From NCBI RefSeq assembly GCF_014635665.1, contig NZ_BMDG01000001.1, forward strand, positions 408,066 to 472,065: a stretch of DNA of 64,000 nt, written 5' to 3'. The notes beneath the pieces were generated by a model. That model saw nothing but the letters and a program-made list of their open reading frames with translations. It searched no databases and was not told the origin of the DNA. Each line of letters opens with the position of its first letter. The first letter of the stretch is position 1. A program made the translations under genes and the position numbers. This document shows positions 34,332-44,103 of the stretch, in pieces. The DNA comes from Isoptericola cucumis (GTDB taxonomy: Bacteria; Actinomycetota; Actinomycetes; Actinomycetales; Cellulomonadaceae).

Positions 34332-35186
34332 TCAGACGGCGCGGCGCGTGGAGCGGATGCCCACGGCGACCCCGACGACGCACGTCACGCACGCGGCGAT
34401 CGCGCCCCACAGCACGGCGGGATCGGCGACCGTGCCGGCGAACAGCGCCCGCTCGGCGTCGACCATGTACGTGAGCGGGTTGAACTTCGCCGCCGCCTGC
34501 ATCCAGGACGGCCCGGCCTCGAGCGGCAGCATCATCCCGGACAGGATGAGCAGCGGGAACAGCAGCGACTGCTGCACGCCCCAGAAGAGCCACTCGCGGT
34601 TCTTGGACGCCTGCGCCAGCGAGTGCGACAGCGCACCCACCCCGATGCCGAACACCCCGAGCAGCGCCAGCCCCAGCAGCGCGGGCAGCACGTGGAACGT
34701 GAACCCGAACGGGATGCAGACGAGCGCGATGATGAGGCCCTGGACCAGGAGCGGCGCGAACTCCTTGAGCGCCCGCCCGACGAGGATCGCCGACCGGTCG
34801 AGCGGCGTGGCGAGCACCCGCTCGTACGAGCCCGTCATGATCTCGTACAGCAGGTTGGACCCCGACATCGAGGTGCCGAAGAGCGAGATCATCACGATGA
34901 CGCCCGGGACGAACCACTGCAGGGTGTCCGCGGTGCTCACGCTCCCCGACCCCCCGCCGAACCCGCCCCCGAAGGTGCCGGTGAGCAGCGGGCCGAACAG
35001 CCCGAGGAAGATCAGCGGCTGCAGCAGCGAGAAGATCAGCGTGAACGGGTCGCGCAGCACGAGCAGGATCTCGCGCGTGAAGACGGCGCCCGTGTCGGCG
35101 AAGAACTTGCCGAGGCCCGTGCGGGTGACGATCCGCGGCGCCTCGTGGGCGGTCGCGGGCGGTGCGGTGCGGGTCTGCTCGGTCAT
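34332..35186 (-). CDS. ABC-2 type exporter permease
   Basis: A 284-residue permease with six hydrophobic segments and the ABC-2 motif in MTGSYERVLATPLDRSAILVGRAL. A Gly/Ser-rich extracellular loop (GTFGGGFGGGSGSVS) follows the first helix. It is of the DrrB/daunorubicin-resistance type and pairs with the ATPase encoded immediately upstream, overlapping by 4 bases. Confidence 0.9.
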   Translation of the reverse strand: MTEQTRTAPPATAHEAPRIVTRTGLGKFFADTGAVFTREILLVLRDPFTLIFSLLQPLIFLGLFGPLLTGTFGGGFGGGSGSVSTADTLQWFVPGVIVMISLFGTSMSGSNLLYEIMTGSYERVLATPLDRSAILVGRALKEFAPLLVQGLIIALVCIPFGFTFHVLPALLGLALLGVFGIGVGALSHSLAQASKNREWLFWGVQQSLLFPLLILSGMMLPLEAGPSWMQAAAKFNPLTYMVDAERALFAGTVADPAVLWGAIAACVTCVVGVAVGIRSTRRAV

Positions 35187-36157
35187 GCTGCTGCCTCCTC
35201 GCGCAGGCTGCGGCCGGTGAGGTTGAGGAACACGTCGTCGAGGCTGGCCTGGCGCACGCTCGCCGAGGTCGTGGCGACGCCGGCCAGGCGCAGCGCCTCG
35301 ATGGCGCCGGGCAGGGCGTCGGCGCCGCGCGCGGTCGCCACGCGCACCCGCAGGCCGTCGGAGCCCGGCGGGTCGAGCGCGGTGAGCTCCACCTCGCCGA
35401 GGCCGTCCGGCAGCGCGGCGCGCACCGCCGCGCCGTCGTCCGTCGCGACCGCCAGGTTGAGGACGTCGTCCGCGTGCCGGCGCTTGAGGACGTCGGGCGC
35501 GGCGTCGGCGATGATCTCGCCGTGGTCGATGACGACCACGCGCTCGGCCATGCTGTCAGCCTCGTCCAGGTAGTGCGTGGTGAGCACGACGGTCATCCCG
35601 TACCGCTCCCGCATCGCCGTGATGTGCTCCCACAGGTTGGCCCGCGAGTGCGGGTCGAGGCCTGTCGTCGGCTCGTCGAGGAAGAGCAGCGGCGGGTGGT
35701 TCATAAGGCCGAGCGCGACGTCGAGCCGCCGCCGCTGGCCGCCGGACAGCGACTGCACGGACCGCTTCTCGAGCCCGGTGAGCTCGAGCGCGCCCATGAG
35801 GTCCGCCGCGCGCTCGGAGTAGACGGCCGGCGCCAGGCCGTAGAAGCGCCCCTGGTTGTGCAGCTCGTCGATCACCTTGTAGCTGAAGCCGCCGCCGTTG
35901 CCCTGCCCGATGAAGCCGAGCCGGGCGCGCACCTGCGCGGGGTGGGTCGTCACGTCGTACCCGGCGACCGTCGCCTCGCCCGACGTCGGCTCCAGGAGCG
36001 AGGTCAGCATCCGCAGGGTGGTGGACTTGCCGGCCCCGTTGGGCCCGAGGAAGGCGACGAGCTCGCCCTCCGTCACGTCGACGTCGATCCCCTTGACGGC
36101 TTCGACGGTTTCCTTCCGGCGGCTGAACGTCTTGGTCAGGCCGCGTGCTCGGATCAT
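35183..36157 (-). CDS. ABC exporter ATP-binding protein (DrrA-like)
   Basis: A 324-residue ATPase: Walker A GPNGAGKSTTLRML, Q-loop GFIGQGNGGG, signature LSGGQRRRLDVALGL, Walker B PLLFLDEPTTGLD and H-loop VVLTTHYLDEADSM. The C-terminal about 80 residues are the DrrA-type extension. A GTG at 36163 is possible, but GAGAGG is spaced correctly for the ATG at 36157. With the permease it forms an exporter, probably of a drug or lipid, controlled by the divergent TetR. Confidence 0.93.
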   Translation of the reverse strand: MIRARGLTKTFSRRKETVEAVKGIDVDVTEGELVAFLGPNGAGKSTTLRMLTSLLEPTSGEATVAGYDVTTHPAQVRARLGFIGQGNGGGFSYKVIDELHNQGRFYGLAPAVYSERAADLMGALELTGLEKRSVQSLSGGQRRRLDVALGLMNHPPLLFLDEPTTGLDPHSRANLWEHITAMRERYGMTVVLTTHYLDEADSMAERVVVIDHGEIIADAAPDVLKRRHADDVLNLAVATDDGAAVRAALPDGLGEVELTALDPPGSDGLRVRVATARGADALPGAIEALRLAGVATTSASVRQASLDDVFLNLTGRSLREEAAA

Positions 36158-36169
36158 CGACACACCTCT

Positions 36170-36216
36170 CGTACGCAGTACTGGAATGGATCGTCCAGAT
36201 TAGCATACGCTGTACG
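36170..36216. promoter_or_regulatory. Two operator-like repeats between the exporter and its TetR gene
   Basis: CGTACGCAGTAC (36170-36181) and CATACGCTGTAC (36204-36215) are direct repeats with two differences, 34 bases apart. Each contains a GTAC-N3-GTAC or near dyad. They lie 13-58 bases upstream of the exporter start and 38 bases before the TetR ATG, ideal for a repressor acting on both genes. Confidence 0.6.
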
Positions 36217-36253
36217 GGAACGGCGTCGCCGAGGGATGGGAGGATGACGAGCC

Positions 36254-37054
36254 ATGTCCACCACCGACCCCGCCACCGACCCCGCCGTCGGCTCCACCGA
36301 TGACGTCCCGCGCCCGCCCGAGGCCACCCGACGCCTCGCGCTGCTGTGGACGACGCCGCCCCAGCCGTCCGGACGGGGCCGCAAGGCCCGGCTCACGCTG
36401 GACCAGGTCGTGGCGGCGGGGATCGCCGTCGCCCGGGCCGAGGGGCTCGAGGGGCTGTCGATGCGCAAGGTCGCCGCCGAGCTCGGCGTCGGGGCGATGT
36501 CGCTGTACACGTACGTGCCGGGGCGGACCGAGCTGGTCGACCTCATGGTCGACCGCGCGTTCGCCGAGCTCGACCTCCCAGCGGCCGGCGCGCCGTGGCG
36601 CGAGGGCCTCACGCGGTACGCGCGCGAGCACCTCGAGCTGTACCAGCGCCACCCGTGGATCCTGCAGACCAGCATGTGGCGGCTGCCGCCGACCCCGTCG
36701 ACCCTCGACGCCCAGGAGGCCGGCCTGCGCACGCTCGTGGACACCGGGCTGCCCGAGGCCCAGGTGGTGGAGATCGTCGGGCTGATCGACGCGTTCGTCC
36801 GCGGCCTCGCCCGCGCGACGGTCGCGGAGGCCACGGACAAGGCCAGCTCCGGCCAGAGCAACGACGAGTACTGGACGTCGCTGAGCAGCTTCTGGGTGGA
36901 CTACTTCGACCCCGAGCGCTACCCGACGATGACGCGGATCTGGAACGCCGGCGGCTTCGACGCCCCCGAGACGGACGAGTTCACCGGGCCGCTGGAGCGA
37001 CTGCTCGACGCCGTGCAGGCGACGATCGACCGCGCCCGCGCCCGGGAGCGCTGA
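36254..37054 (+). CDS. TetR family regulator of the adjacent ABC exporter
   Basis: A 266-residue protein. A variable about 45-residue N-terminus precedes the helix-turn-helix GLEGLSMRKVAAELGVGAMSLYTYVPGRTELV. The long C-terminal domain (HPWILQTSMWRLPPTPSTLDAQE, GLIDAFVRGLARA) matches the TetR_C family that often guards drug exporters. It is divergent from the ABC genes with shared dyads, so it is probably their repressor and its own. Confidence 0.9.
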   Translation: MSTTDPATDPAVGSTDDVPRPPEATRRLALLWTTPPQPSGRGRKARLTLDQVVAAGIAVARAEGLEGLSMRKVAAELGVGAMSLYTYVPGRTELVDLMVDRAFAELDLPAAGAPWREGLTRYAREHLELYQRHPWILQTSMWRLPPTPSTLDAQEAGLRTLVDTGLPEAQVVEIVGLIDAFVRGLARATVAEATDKASSGQSNDEYWTSLSSFWVDYFDPERYPTMTRIWNAGGFDAPETDEFTGPLERLLDAVQATIDRARARER

Positions 37055-37091
37055 CCGCACTTCCCAACGCCGCGCTCCGTCTCTACGATGA

Positions 37092-37107
37092 ACTGGTCCA
37101 GACCACT
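37092..37107 (+). promoter_or_regulatory. DasR-type (dre) operator in front of HPr
   Basis: ACTGGTCCAGACCACT matches the dre consensus A(C/G)TGGTCTAGACCA(C/G)T at all but one position. It begins 3 bases after a TACGAT -10-like hexamer (37084-37089), so a bound GntR dimer would sit on the transcription start. The HPr GTG is 18 bases downstream. Confidence 0.8.
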
Positions 37108-37124
37108 TGTCGTACGGAGGAACC

Positions 37125-37394
37125 GTGGAACGCACCGTCGTCGTCGCCATCACCGAGGGCCTGCACGCGCGCCCCGCCGCGCTCTTCGCCCAGAAGGCGG
37201 GCGCCCAGCCGGTCCCGGTGCAGATCGCCAAGACCGGCGGCGACCCGGTCGACGCCGCGAGCATCCTCGGGATCATGACGCTCGGTGCCTCCGTCGGCGA
37301 CGAGGTCGTGCTGCGCACGGAGGCCGACGGCGACGACGCCACGGCCGCGCTCGACGCCCTCGTCGAGTTCCTCTCCCAGGAGGCCGTGGCCTGA
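37125..37394 (+). CDS. ptsH: Phosphocarrier protein HPr
   Basis: An 89-residue HPr starting at the GTG at 37125 (GGAGG four bases upstream). The phosphorylated His14 is in GLHARPAAL, and Ser46 in AASILGIMTLG occupies the regulatory serine position. HPr passes phosphate from EI to EIIA. It stands alone on the plus strand with its own dre operator and a terminator, convergent with ptsI. Confidence 0.95.
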   Translation: MERTVVVAITEGLHARPAALFAQKAGAQPVPVQIAKTGGDPVDAASILGIMTLGASVGDEVVLRTEADGDDATAALDALVEFLSQEAVA

Positions 37395-37413
37395 CTCCGG
37401 CCGCCTGACACCC

Positions 37414-37469
37414 GTGGCGACGACTTCGGCTGCCGATCGAGACCGATCGGCAGTCGAAGTCGTCCCCAC
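37414..37469. terminator. Bidirectional terminator between ptsH and ptsI
   Basis: The arms 37414-37439 and 37444-37469 pair at 24 of 26 positions around a four-base loop (AGAC). They lie between the convergent HPr and EI genes, 20 bases after the HPr stop and 6 bases after the EI stop. Confidence 0.85.
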
Positions 37470-37475
37470 GCCCCG

Positions 37476-39148
37476 TCAGAGGGAGAGCTCCTCCAGGACC
37501 TCGGCGAGCGCGCCGCGCACGGCGGTGCGTGCCGCGTCGGCGGTGGGCTGCTCGAGGGCGAGGTGCGCCAGCTCCCGGCAGCGGACGAACGACACCCGCG
37601 CGAGCACCGCCGCGACGTCGGCGAGCGCCCGCGGGGTCATGGACAGCGACCGGACCCCGAGACCCACGAGCACCGGGGCGAGGACGGCGTCGGCCGCGGC
37701 CTCGCCGCACACCCCCACCGGCCGCCCGTGCGCGGCCGCCCCGTCGCACGTGGCACGCACCAGCTCGAGCACGGCCGGCTGCCACGACGTGGACAGCGGG
37801 GCGAGGTCGCCGAGCATGCGGTCGGCCGCCATCGCGTACTGGGTGAGGTCGTTGGTGCCGATGCTGCCGAACGTGGCGCGCGCGAAGATCGACCGCGAGC
37901 GCAGGGCCGCGGCCGGCACCTCGACCATCACGCCGGCCCGGCTCAGGCCGAGGCGCTCGCACGCGTCGACGAAGGCCACGGTCTCGGGCACCGTCGCGAC
38001 CATCGGCGCCATGACCGACACGTCCGCGGACTCGGCGGCCGCGGCCTCCGCGATCGCCTGGAGCTGCCGGTCGAGCACCTCCGGGTGGCGGACGGCGGTG
38101 CGCAGCCCGCGGACGCCGAGCGCCGGGTTGGGCTCGTCGTCGGCCGTGACGAACGGCAGCGGCTTGTCCGCCCCGGCGTCGAGGGTCCGCACCACGACCT
38201 TCTTGCCGCCGAACGCGGCCAGCACGCCGCGGTAGGCCGCGACCTGCTCGGCCACCGACGGCTCCGTGTCCCGGCCGAGGAAGCAGAACTCGGTGCGGAA
38301 CAGGCCCACGCCCTCGGCGTTCGCGGCCACGGCGGCCTGCGCGGCCTCGGGGTCGGCGACGTTGGCCAGCAGCTCCACCCGGTGCCCGTCGGACGTCCGG
38401 CCGTGGCCGTCGAAGACGCGCTCGACGCGCACGGCGTCCCGGGCGGCCCGGACCTCGTCGTCGGACGGGTCGCGCAGCACCGTGCCCGCCCCGCCGTCGA
38501 GGACGACGGTCTCGCCCTCCACGATGTCGGCGGCGCCCTGCACGGCGACGACGGCGGGGATGCCGAGCGTGCGCGCGAGGATCGCGGTGTGCGACGTGGG
38601 CCCGCCGCCGCTGGTGACGATGCCGACGACGACCGCCGGGTCGAGGGTCGCCGTGTCGGCGGGCGCCAGGTCGTCCGCGACCAGCACGAACGGGTGCCCG
38701 GGGGCGGGCACGCCGGGCGGGCGCACGCCGGTGAGCTCGGCGACGACGCGGTCGCGCACGTCCCGCACGTCGCGGGCGCGCTCGCTCAGTGGCGGGCCCA
38801 GGGTCTCGAGCTGGGCGGCGAGCGCGTCGGCGGCCTCCCACACCGCCCGTTCGGCGGTGCGGGACCCGGCGCGGACCCGGCGCTCGGCGTCGGACGCCAG
38901 CGTCGGGTCCGCGGCCATGGCCGCGGTGACGGACAGGACGTCGGCCGCCGTCCCGGTCGCCCCGGCGGCGAGCGCCAGGAGCGACTCCTGCACAGCAGCC
39001 GTCGCGGCGCGCACCCGCTCGACGGCGGCGTCCACGTCGGTCTCGGCGACGGTCGCCAGCGGCGGCTCCGGGACGGGGGCCGGCATCGTCACGACGACGC
39101 CGGCCGCCCGCCCCGGGCTCACCGGGGCACCGGTGAGGGTGGTGCTCA

Positions 39149-39149
<1 letters not shown>
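37476..39149 (-). CDS. ptsI: PTS enzyme I (phosphoenolpyruvate-protein phosphotransferase)
   Basis: A 557-residue enzyme of full length. The N-terminal HPr-binding domain is followed by the phosphohistidine segment GGGPTSHTAILARTLGIPAVV (His187). The C-terminal PEP-binding barrel has VRTLDAGADKPLPF, EFCFLGRDTEPS and GVCGEAAAD with the catalytic Cys. It transfers phosphate from PEP to HPr. It shares one base with the end of the EIIC gene, so EIIC and EI are one operon. Confidence 0.95.
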
Positions 39150-40525
<1,376 letters not shown>

Positions 40526-40829
40526 GGTTCTCCTCCGTGGGGCGGCCCGGGACGGGCAGCTGGTGCGAGCGCGGTCCGGGCGGTCGTCGTCCGGCGGCAG
40601 TGTCGCGACGGCGTCGGGCGCCGTTGCCTGTGGTCGACCCTGCCGCGCGGCAGTTGTCTGGACCACTTGCAGGAAGAGTGGTCTAGACCTCATGATGTGT
40701 CAACCCCGGCGATCGTGCACGGGGCAGCGACGGACGACGGCGCCGGCACGACGCAGGTCACGGGGCAGCTCGCAGGGCAGCTCACAGGCACGTCACGGCG
40801 CAGGTCACGAGGCAGGACAGGACACGACG
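40526..40829. promoter_or_regulatory. Divergent EIIC/GntR promoter region with two dre operators
   Basis: This 304-bp gap holds AGTTGTCTGGACCACT (40652-40667) and AGTGGTCTAGACCTCA (40677-40692), two imperfect dre sites whose centres are 25 bases apart, so two dimers could bind on nearly the same face. The gap separates the EIIC start (40525) from the GntR start (40830). Between 40740 and 40815 are loosely repeated CAGGTCACG/GGGCAGCTC words of no clear meaning. No gene is seen in it. Confidence 0.75.
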
Positions 40830-41630
40830 ATGGTCACGGCACGCGCCCACAGCGGTGAGCACAAGTACCTCGCGGTGCGCGCGTACCTCGCCGACCTCGT
40901 CGCGACCCGGCTCTCCGTGGGCGACGCCGTCCCCTCCGAGCGCAGCCTCACCGAGCGGTTCGGCGTCTCGCGCATGACGGTCCGGCAGGCGGTCGACGCA
41001 CTGGTCACGGAGGGCGTGCTCGAGCGCGCGCAGGGTCGGGGCACGTTCGTCGCCCCGCCCCGCGCCGACTTCGAGATGCGCCTGACGACGTTCGGCGAGG
41101 AGGCCCGCCGCCGCGGCCTCGTGCCCGGCGCCGACGTGCTGGAGGCCGGCACCGCCCCGGCCCCCGCGCCCGTGGCCGAGGCCCTCGACCGGCCGGCCGG
41201 CACCCCCATGCACCGCGTCCTGCGCCTGCGCACCGCCGACGGGAACCCGATGAGCCTCGAGGAGGCATGGATCCCCGTGGACCTCGCCCCCGACCTGCTC
41301 GACCGCGGCGTCCCCGAGAGCCTCTACGCGGCGCTGCGCGCCCGCGGCCTCGACCCGACCTGGGGCGAGGAGACCATCACCGCGGCCGACGCGACGCCCG
41401 ACGAGCTGGCCGCGCTGGAGATGCGCACCTCGCAGGCGGTCATGCGCACCACCCGACGCACGTTCGGCGGCGACGCGCCGCTGATGCTCTCGCGCGCCTG
41501 CTACCGGGGCGACCGCTACAGCGTGTTCGTCCCCCTCCGCGAGGCCCGGCCCACGCTCGTGCCGCGCACCGACCGCTCGGGGGCCTCCGCCGGCCGACCC
41601 GGGCGCATCCCCGAAGGGAGCCCACGATGA
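40830..41630 (+). CDS. dasR: GntR/HutC family regulator, DasR-like
   Basis: A 266-residue protein. The winged helix-turn-helix is VPSERSLTERFGVSRMTVRQAVDALVTEGVLERAQGRGTFVAP. The C-terminal UTRA effector domain follows (MHRVLRLRTADGNPMSLEEAWIP, LMLSRACYRGDRYSVFVPL). DasR of Streptomyces represses GlcNAc uptake genes and is released by glucosamine-6-phosphate. The dre sites here make the same role likely. Its last four bases overlap the first EIIB gene. Confidence 0.85.
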   Translation: MVTARAHSGEHKYLAVRAYLADLVATRLSVGDAVPSERSLTERFGVSRMTVRQAVDALVTEGVLERAQGRGTFVAPPRADFEMRLTTFGEEARRRGLVPGADVLEAGTAPAPAPVAEALDRPAGTPMHRVLRLRTADGNPMSLEEAWIPVDLAPDLLDRGVPESLYAALRARGLDPTWGEETITAADATPDELAALEMRTSQAVMRTTRRTFGGDAPLMLSRACYRGDRYSVFVPLREARPTLVPRTDRSGASAGRPGRIPEGSPR

Positions 41631-41881
41631 CCCCGTCCGGCACGTCCGACGAACAGGTCGCCGCGTCGATCCTCGCCGGCCTCGGCGGTGTGGAGAACAT
41701 CGACGAGATCGACCCCTGCACCACCCGCCTGCGGTCCCTCGTCAAGGACCCGTCCCTCGTCGACGCCGCCCTGCTGCGGCGGGCAGGCGTGTTCGGCGTG
41801 ATGATCAACGGGCGGGTCGTGCAGGTCGTGGTCGGCCCGCGCGTGGACACGATCGCCTCGGACCTCGCCGAGCTCATGTGA
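41627..41881 (+). CDS. PTS EIIB subunit, first copy
   Basis: An 84-residue glucose-class EIIB with the phosphorylated Cys31 in IDPCTTRLRS and the C-terminal GRVVQVVVGPRVDTIASDL. It overlaps the GntR gene (ATGA) and so is expressed with the regulator. The residues after the Cys are less canonical than in the second copy (LRSLVKDPSLVDAALLRRAGVFGVM). Confidence 0.9.
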   Translation: MTPSGTSDEQVAASILAGLGGVENIDEIDPCTTRLRSLVKDPSLVDAALLRRAGVFGVMINGRVVQVVVGPRVDTIASDLAELM

Positions 41882-41960
41882 GCCGCACGTGAGCCCCGCC
41901 GGCCCGGACCGCACCACCGACACCCCGCAAGACCCGTTCTGAGCACAATCTGGGAGCAAC

Positions 41961-42191
41961 ATGAGCAAGGCACAGCAGATCCTCGACGCCCTCGGCGGCG
42001 ACGACAACATCGTCGACCTCGAGCCGTGCATCACGCGCCTGCGCGTCGAGGTCGAGAACCCGGACCAGGTCGACGACAAGGCCCTGACCGCGGCCGGTGC
42101 GATCGCCGTCGTGCGGTCGGGCGCGGCGATCCAGGTCATCGTCGGGCCCGAGGCCGACAACATCGCCTCGGACATCGAGGACCTGCGCTGA
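41961..42191 (+). CDS. PTS EIIB subunit, second copy
   Basis: A 76-residue glucose-class EIIB: VDLEPCITRLRVEVENPDQVDDKAL with phosphorylated Cys23, then AAIQVIVGPEADNIASDIEDL. GGGAG precedes the ATG. It is the closer match to NagF-type EIIB proteins. It abuts EIIA by one base, so EIIB2 and EIIA are translated together. A second EIIB in the same locus is redundant unless it serves another EIIC. Confidence 0.93.
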   Translation: MSKAQQILDALGGDDNIVDLEPCITRLRVEVENPDQVDDKALTAAGAIAVVRSGAAIQVIVGPEADNIASDIEDLR

Positions 42192-42652
42192 TGGCGGGCC
42201 TCACCGTCCTGTCCCCCGTCGCGGGCACCGTCGTCGACGTGTCCGACGTCGACGACCCCGTCTTCTCCGCCGGCCTCGTCGGCCCCGGCCTCGCCGTCGA
42301 GCCCGACGGCGTGCGGGGTACCGAGGCCGTGGCGCCGATCACCGGCACGATCGTCAAGCTCCACCCGCACGCGTTCGTGGTGCAGGCGGACGACGGCCGG
42401 GCGGTGCTGGTGCACCTGGGCATCGACACGGTGAAGCTCGGCGGCGAGGGGTTCACGACCCACGCCTCCGAGGGCGACGTCGTCGAGCGCGGCGCGGTGC
42501 TCGTGTCGTGGGACCCGGCCGCGGTCCGCGGCGGCGGCCGGTCCGCCGTCTGCCCGGTCGTGGCGCTGGAGGCGACGCCCGACGCCGTGGAGACGCTCGC
42601 GCAGGTCGGCACCACGATCGAGCACGGTCAGCCCCTGCTCAGCTGGTCCTGA
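42191..42652 (+). CDS. crr: PTS EIIA subunit, glucose (Crr) class
   Basis: A 153-residue EIIA-Glc-like protein: LSPVAGTVVDVSDVDDPVFSAGLVGPGLAVEP, HPHAFVVQADDGRAVLVHLGIDTVKLGGEGF, with phosphorylated His75 and supporting His60. It takes phosphate from HPr and passes it to EIIB. In proteobacteria it also regulates carbon use, and such a role in actinobacteria is less certain. Confidence 0.93.
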   Translation: MAGLTVLSPVAGTVVDVSDVDDPVFSAGLVGPGLAVEPDGVRGTEAVAPITGTIVKLHPHAFVVQADDGRAVLVHLGIDTVKLGGEGFTTHASEGDVVERGAVLVSWDPAAVRGGGRSAVCPVVALEATPDAVETLAQVGTTIEHGQPLLSWS

Positions 42653-42686
42653 CGCCCGACCGTCGCCCCCGAGCGGCGCGAGGTGC

Positions 42687-43718
42687 TCAGGCGAGGGCGA
42701 CGCCCAGCGCGGCCAGGACGGCGTCGATCGGGTTGCAGTAGGTCAGCCCGGTCCCGTTGGTGCCGCCGGTCTCCGACCCGGCGAACAGCAGCCCCAGCGC
42801 GACGCCGTCCTCGCGGTACACCAGCGACCCGGAGTCACCGCCGCGGGAGAACGGGCCCTCGCCCGTGCTCTCCACCTCGATCTGGCCGTCGAAGGACAGC
42901 ACGCCCAGCTCGTCGCCGTAGCCGACGACCACGTCGTCGAGCTCGATCGCCGTCACCGTCCCGGCGGTCAGCGCCGTGGTGCGGCCGATCTTGGCGACGC
43001 TCTCGCGGCCGACCGCCTCGGCGGTGGTCGTGACCCGGCCCACCGGGTAGGCGGGGTCCGTGCCGACGCCGTCGTCGAGCAGCGCCAGCGCGGCGTCCAC
43101 CGTCGCGGGCTCCCCCGGCGCGAGCGGCGCCACCTGCGACAGCGTGCCCACCCGGTCCGCCGGGTCACGACCGCCGTCGGCCGGCCCGGGCTGCAGCACG
43201 ACGTCGCCCTCCCGCGCGGACGGCGACCCGGCCAGCACGTGGAAGTTCGACAGCACGTACCGCGCGTCGGGTTCGTCCGCCCGCGCGACGAACGCGCCGA
43301 GCGTGCCCGCGGTGACGTCCACGTGGGCGATCGACGCCCCGGGACGCAGCGGCCGCACCCGGTCGGTCTCGCCCGCCGCCAGGGCGGTGGCGACCGGCGG
43401 GCGCGGGCGCGCCTTGCCCTCGAGCGTGCGGATCCGCCCGGTGCGCCGCACGTCGACCTGCGGGCCGACCTCGGCGGTCACGCGCCGGACGAACGCGCGC
43501 GCCGTGGGCACCCCGAGGCGGTAGCGCACCGCGATGCCGTACCCGCCGCCGGACTGCGGCGCGAGGCCGAGCGACAGGGTGGGCGCACGCACCACGTCGG
43601 CCGCGCTGACGTCCTCTCCCAGGGAGTACGGCGCGAGCGGGACGCCGTGGCGTTCGGCCAGGTCACGGGCGAAGTCCGACAGCTGTTTCTTGGTCTCGCG
43701 CGCCTGGGTCAGCTCCAT
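42687..43718 (-). CDS. Trypsin-like serine protease domain protein
   Basis: A 343-residue protein without a signal peptide. The N-terminal 140 residues hold a beta-alpha-beta module (LSLGLAPQSGGGYGIAVRYR ... GPQVDVRRTGRI). The C-terminal half is a chymotrypsin-fold domain: His in YVLSNFHVLAG, an Asp candidate in TVDAALALLDDG, and Ser in GPFSRGGDSGSLVY. It resembles Nal1/alphalytic-like intracellular proteases. The start at 43718 (MELTQARETKKQ) is chosen because upstream sequence is intergenic in character. Confidence 0.8.
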   Translation of the reverse strand: MELTQARETKKQLSDFARDLAERHGVPLAPYSLGEDVSAADVVRAPTLSLGLAPQSGGGYGIAVRYRLGVPTARAFVRRVTAEVGPQVDVRRTGRIRTLEGKARPRPPVATALAAGETDRVRPLRPGASIAHVDVTAGTLGAFVARADEPDARYVLSNFHVLAGSPSAREGDVVLQPGPADGGRDPADRVGTLSQVAPLAPGEPATVDAALALLDDGVGTDPAYPVGRVTTTAEAVGRESVAKIGRTTALTAGTVTAIELDDVVVGYGDELGVLSFDGQIEVESTGEGPFSRGGDSGSLVYREDGVALGLLFAGSETGGTNGTGLTYCNPIDAVLAALGVALA

Positions 43719-43788
43719 GCGGCGAGTCTGGCCCACGGGTGTGACACAGATCGCGTCACAAACCGGCGAGTCGGACATCTCTCCCCGT

Positions 43789-44001
43789 GTGAGCCGTCCG
43801 ACCTCCGCGCGTGCAGCGCTGCCGCCGTCCCCCGACGAGGTGTTCGACGCCCTGCTGTGGGCGCTCGACCACGACTTCACCGCGCTGCGGGAGCACCGCC
43901 GCCTGGCCCACCTCGGGCCCGCCTCGCGACGGCGCGCCGACGGCCAGCTGGTCGACCGGTGGCGCGCCGTCGCCGCGACCTGCCGCGGCCTCGCCGGCTG
44001 A
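43789..44001 (+). CDS. Possible small protein of unknown function
   Basis: A 70-residue frame from a GTG at 43789: after VSRPTSARAALPPSP it reads DEVFDALLWALDHDFTALRE and continues with a basic amphipathic helix. Composition and helical pattern look like a real small protein, but there is no good ribosome site and I know no family. It is divergent from the protease gene (70-bp gap) and is followed by tandem decamers. Confidence 0.4.
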   Translation: MSRPTSARAALPPSPDEVFDALLWALDHDFTALREHRRLAHLGPASRRRADGQLVDRWRAVAATCRGLAG

Positions 44002-44015
44002 GGCGGGCCGGTCGG

Positions 44016-44103
44016 GTCGGGCAGGTCAGGCGGGTCGGGCAGGTCAGGCGGGTCAGGCAGGTCAGGCGGGTCAGGCGGGTCAGGCAGGTCAGGCGGGTCA
44101 GGC
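44016..44103. repeat. Tandem decamer repeat, about nine copies
   Basis: The unit GTCAGGC(G/A)GG, or GTCGGGCAGG early on, recurs every 10 bases across the gap between two convergent genes and runs over the stop codon of the YhgE-like gene (44098-44100). On the minus strand it would give an extended reading in all frames if the stop were lost. There are no spacers, so it is not a CRISPR array. Confidence 0.85.

Noticed and set aside
44016..44103. CRISPR array
   Set aside because: The repeats are 10 bases long and directly adjacent, without spacers, and no cas gene is present.
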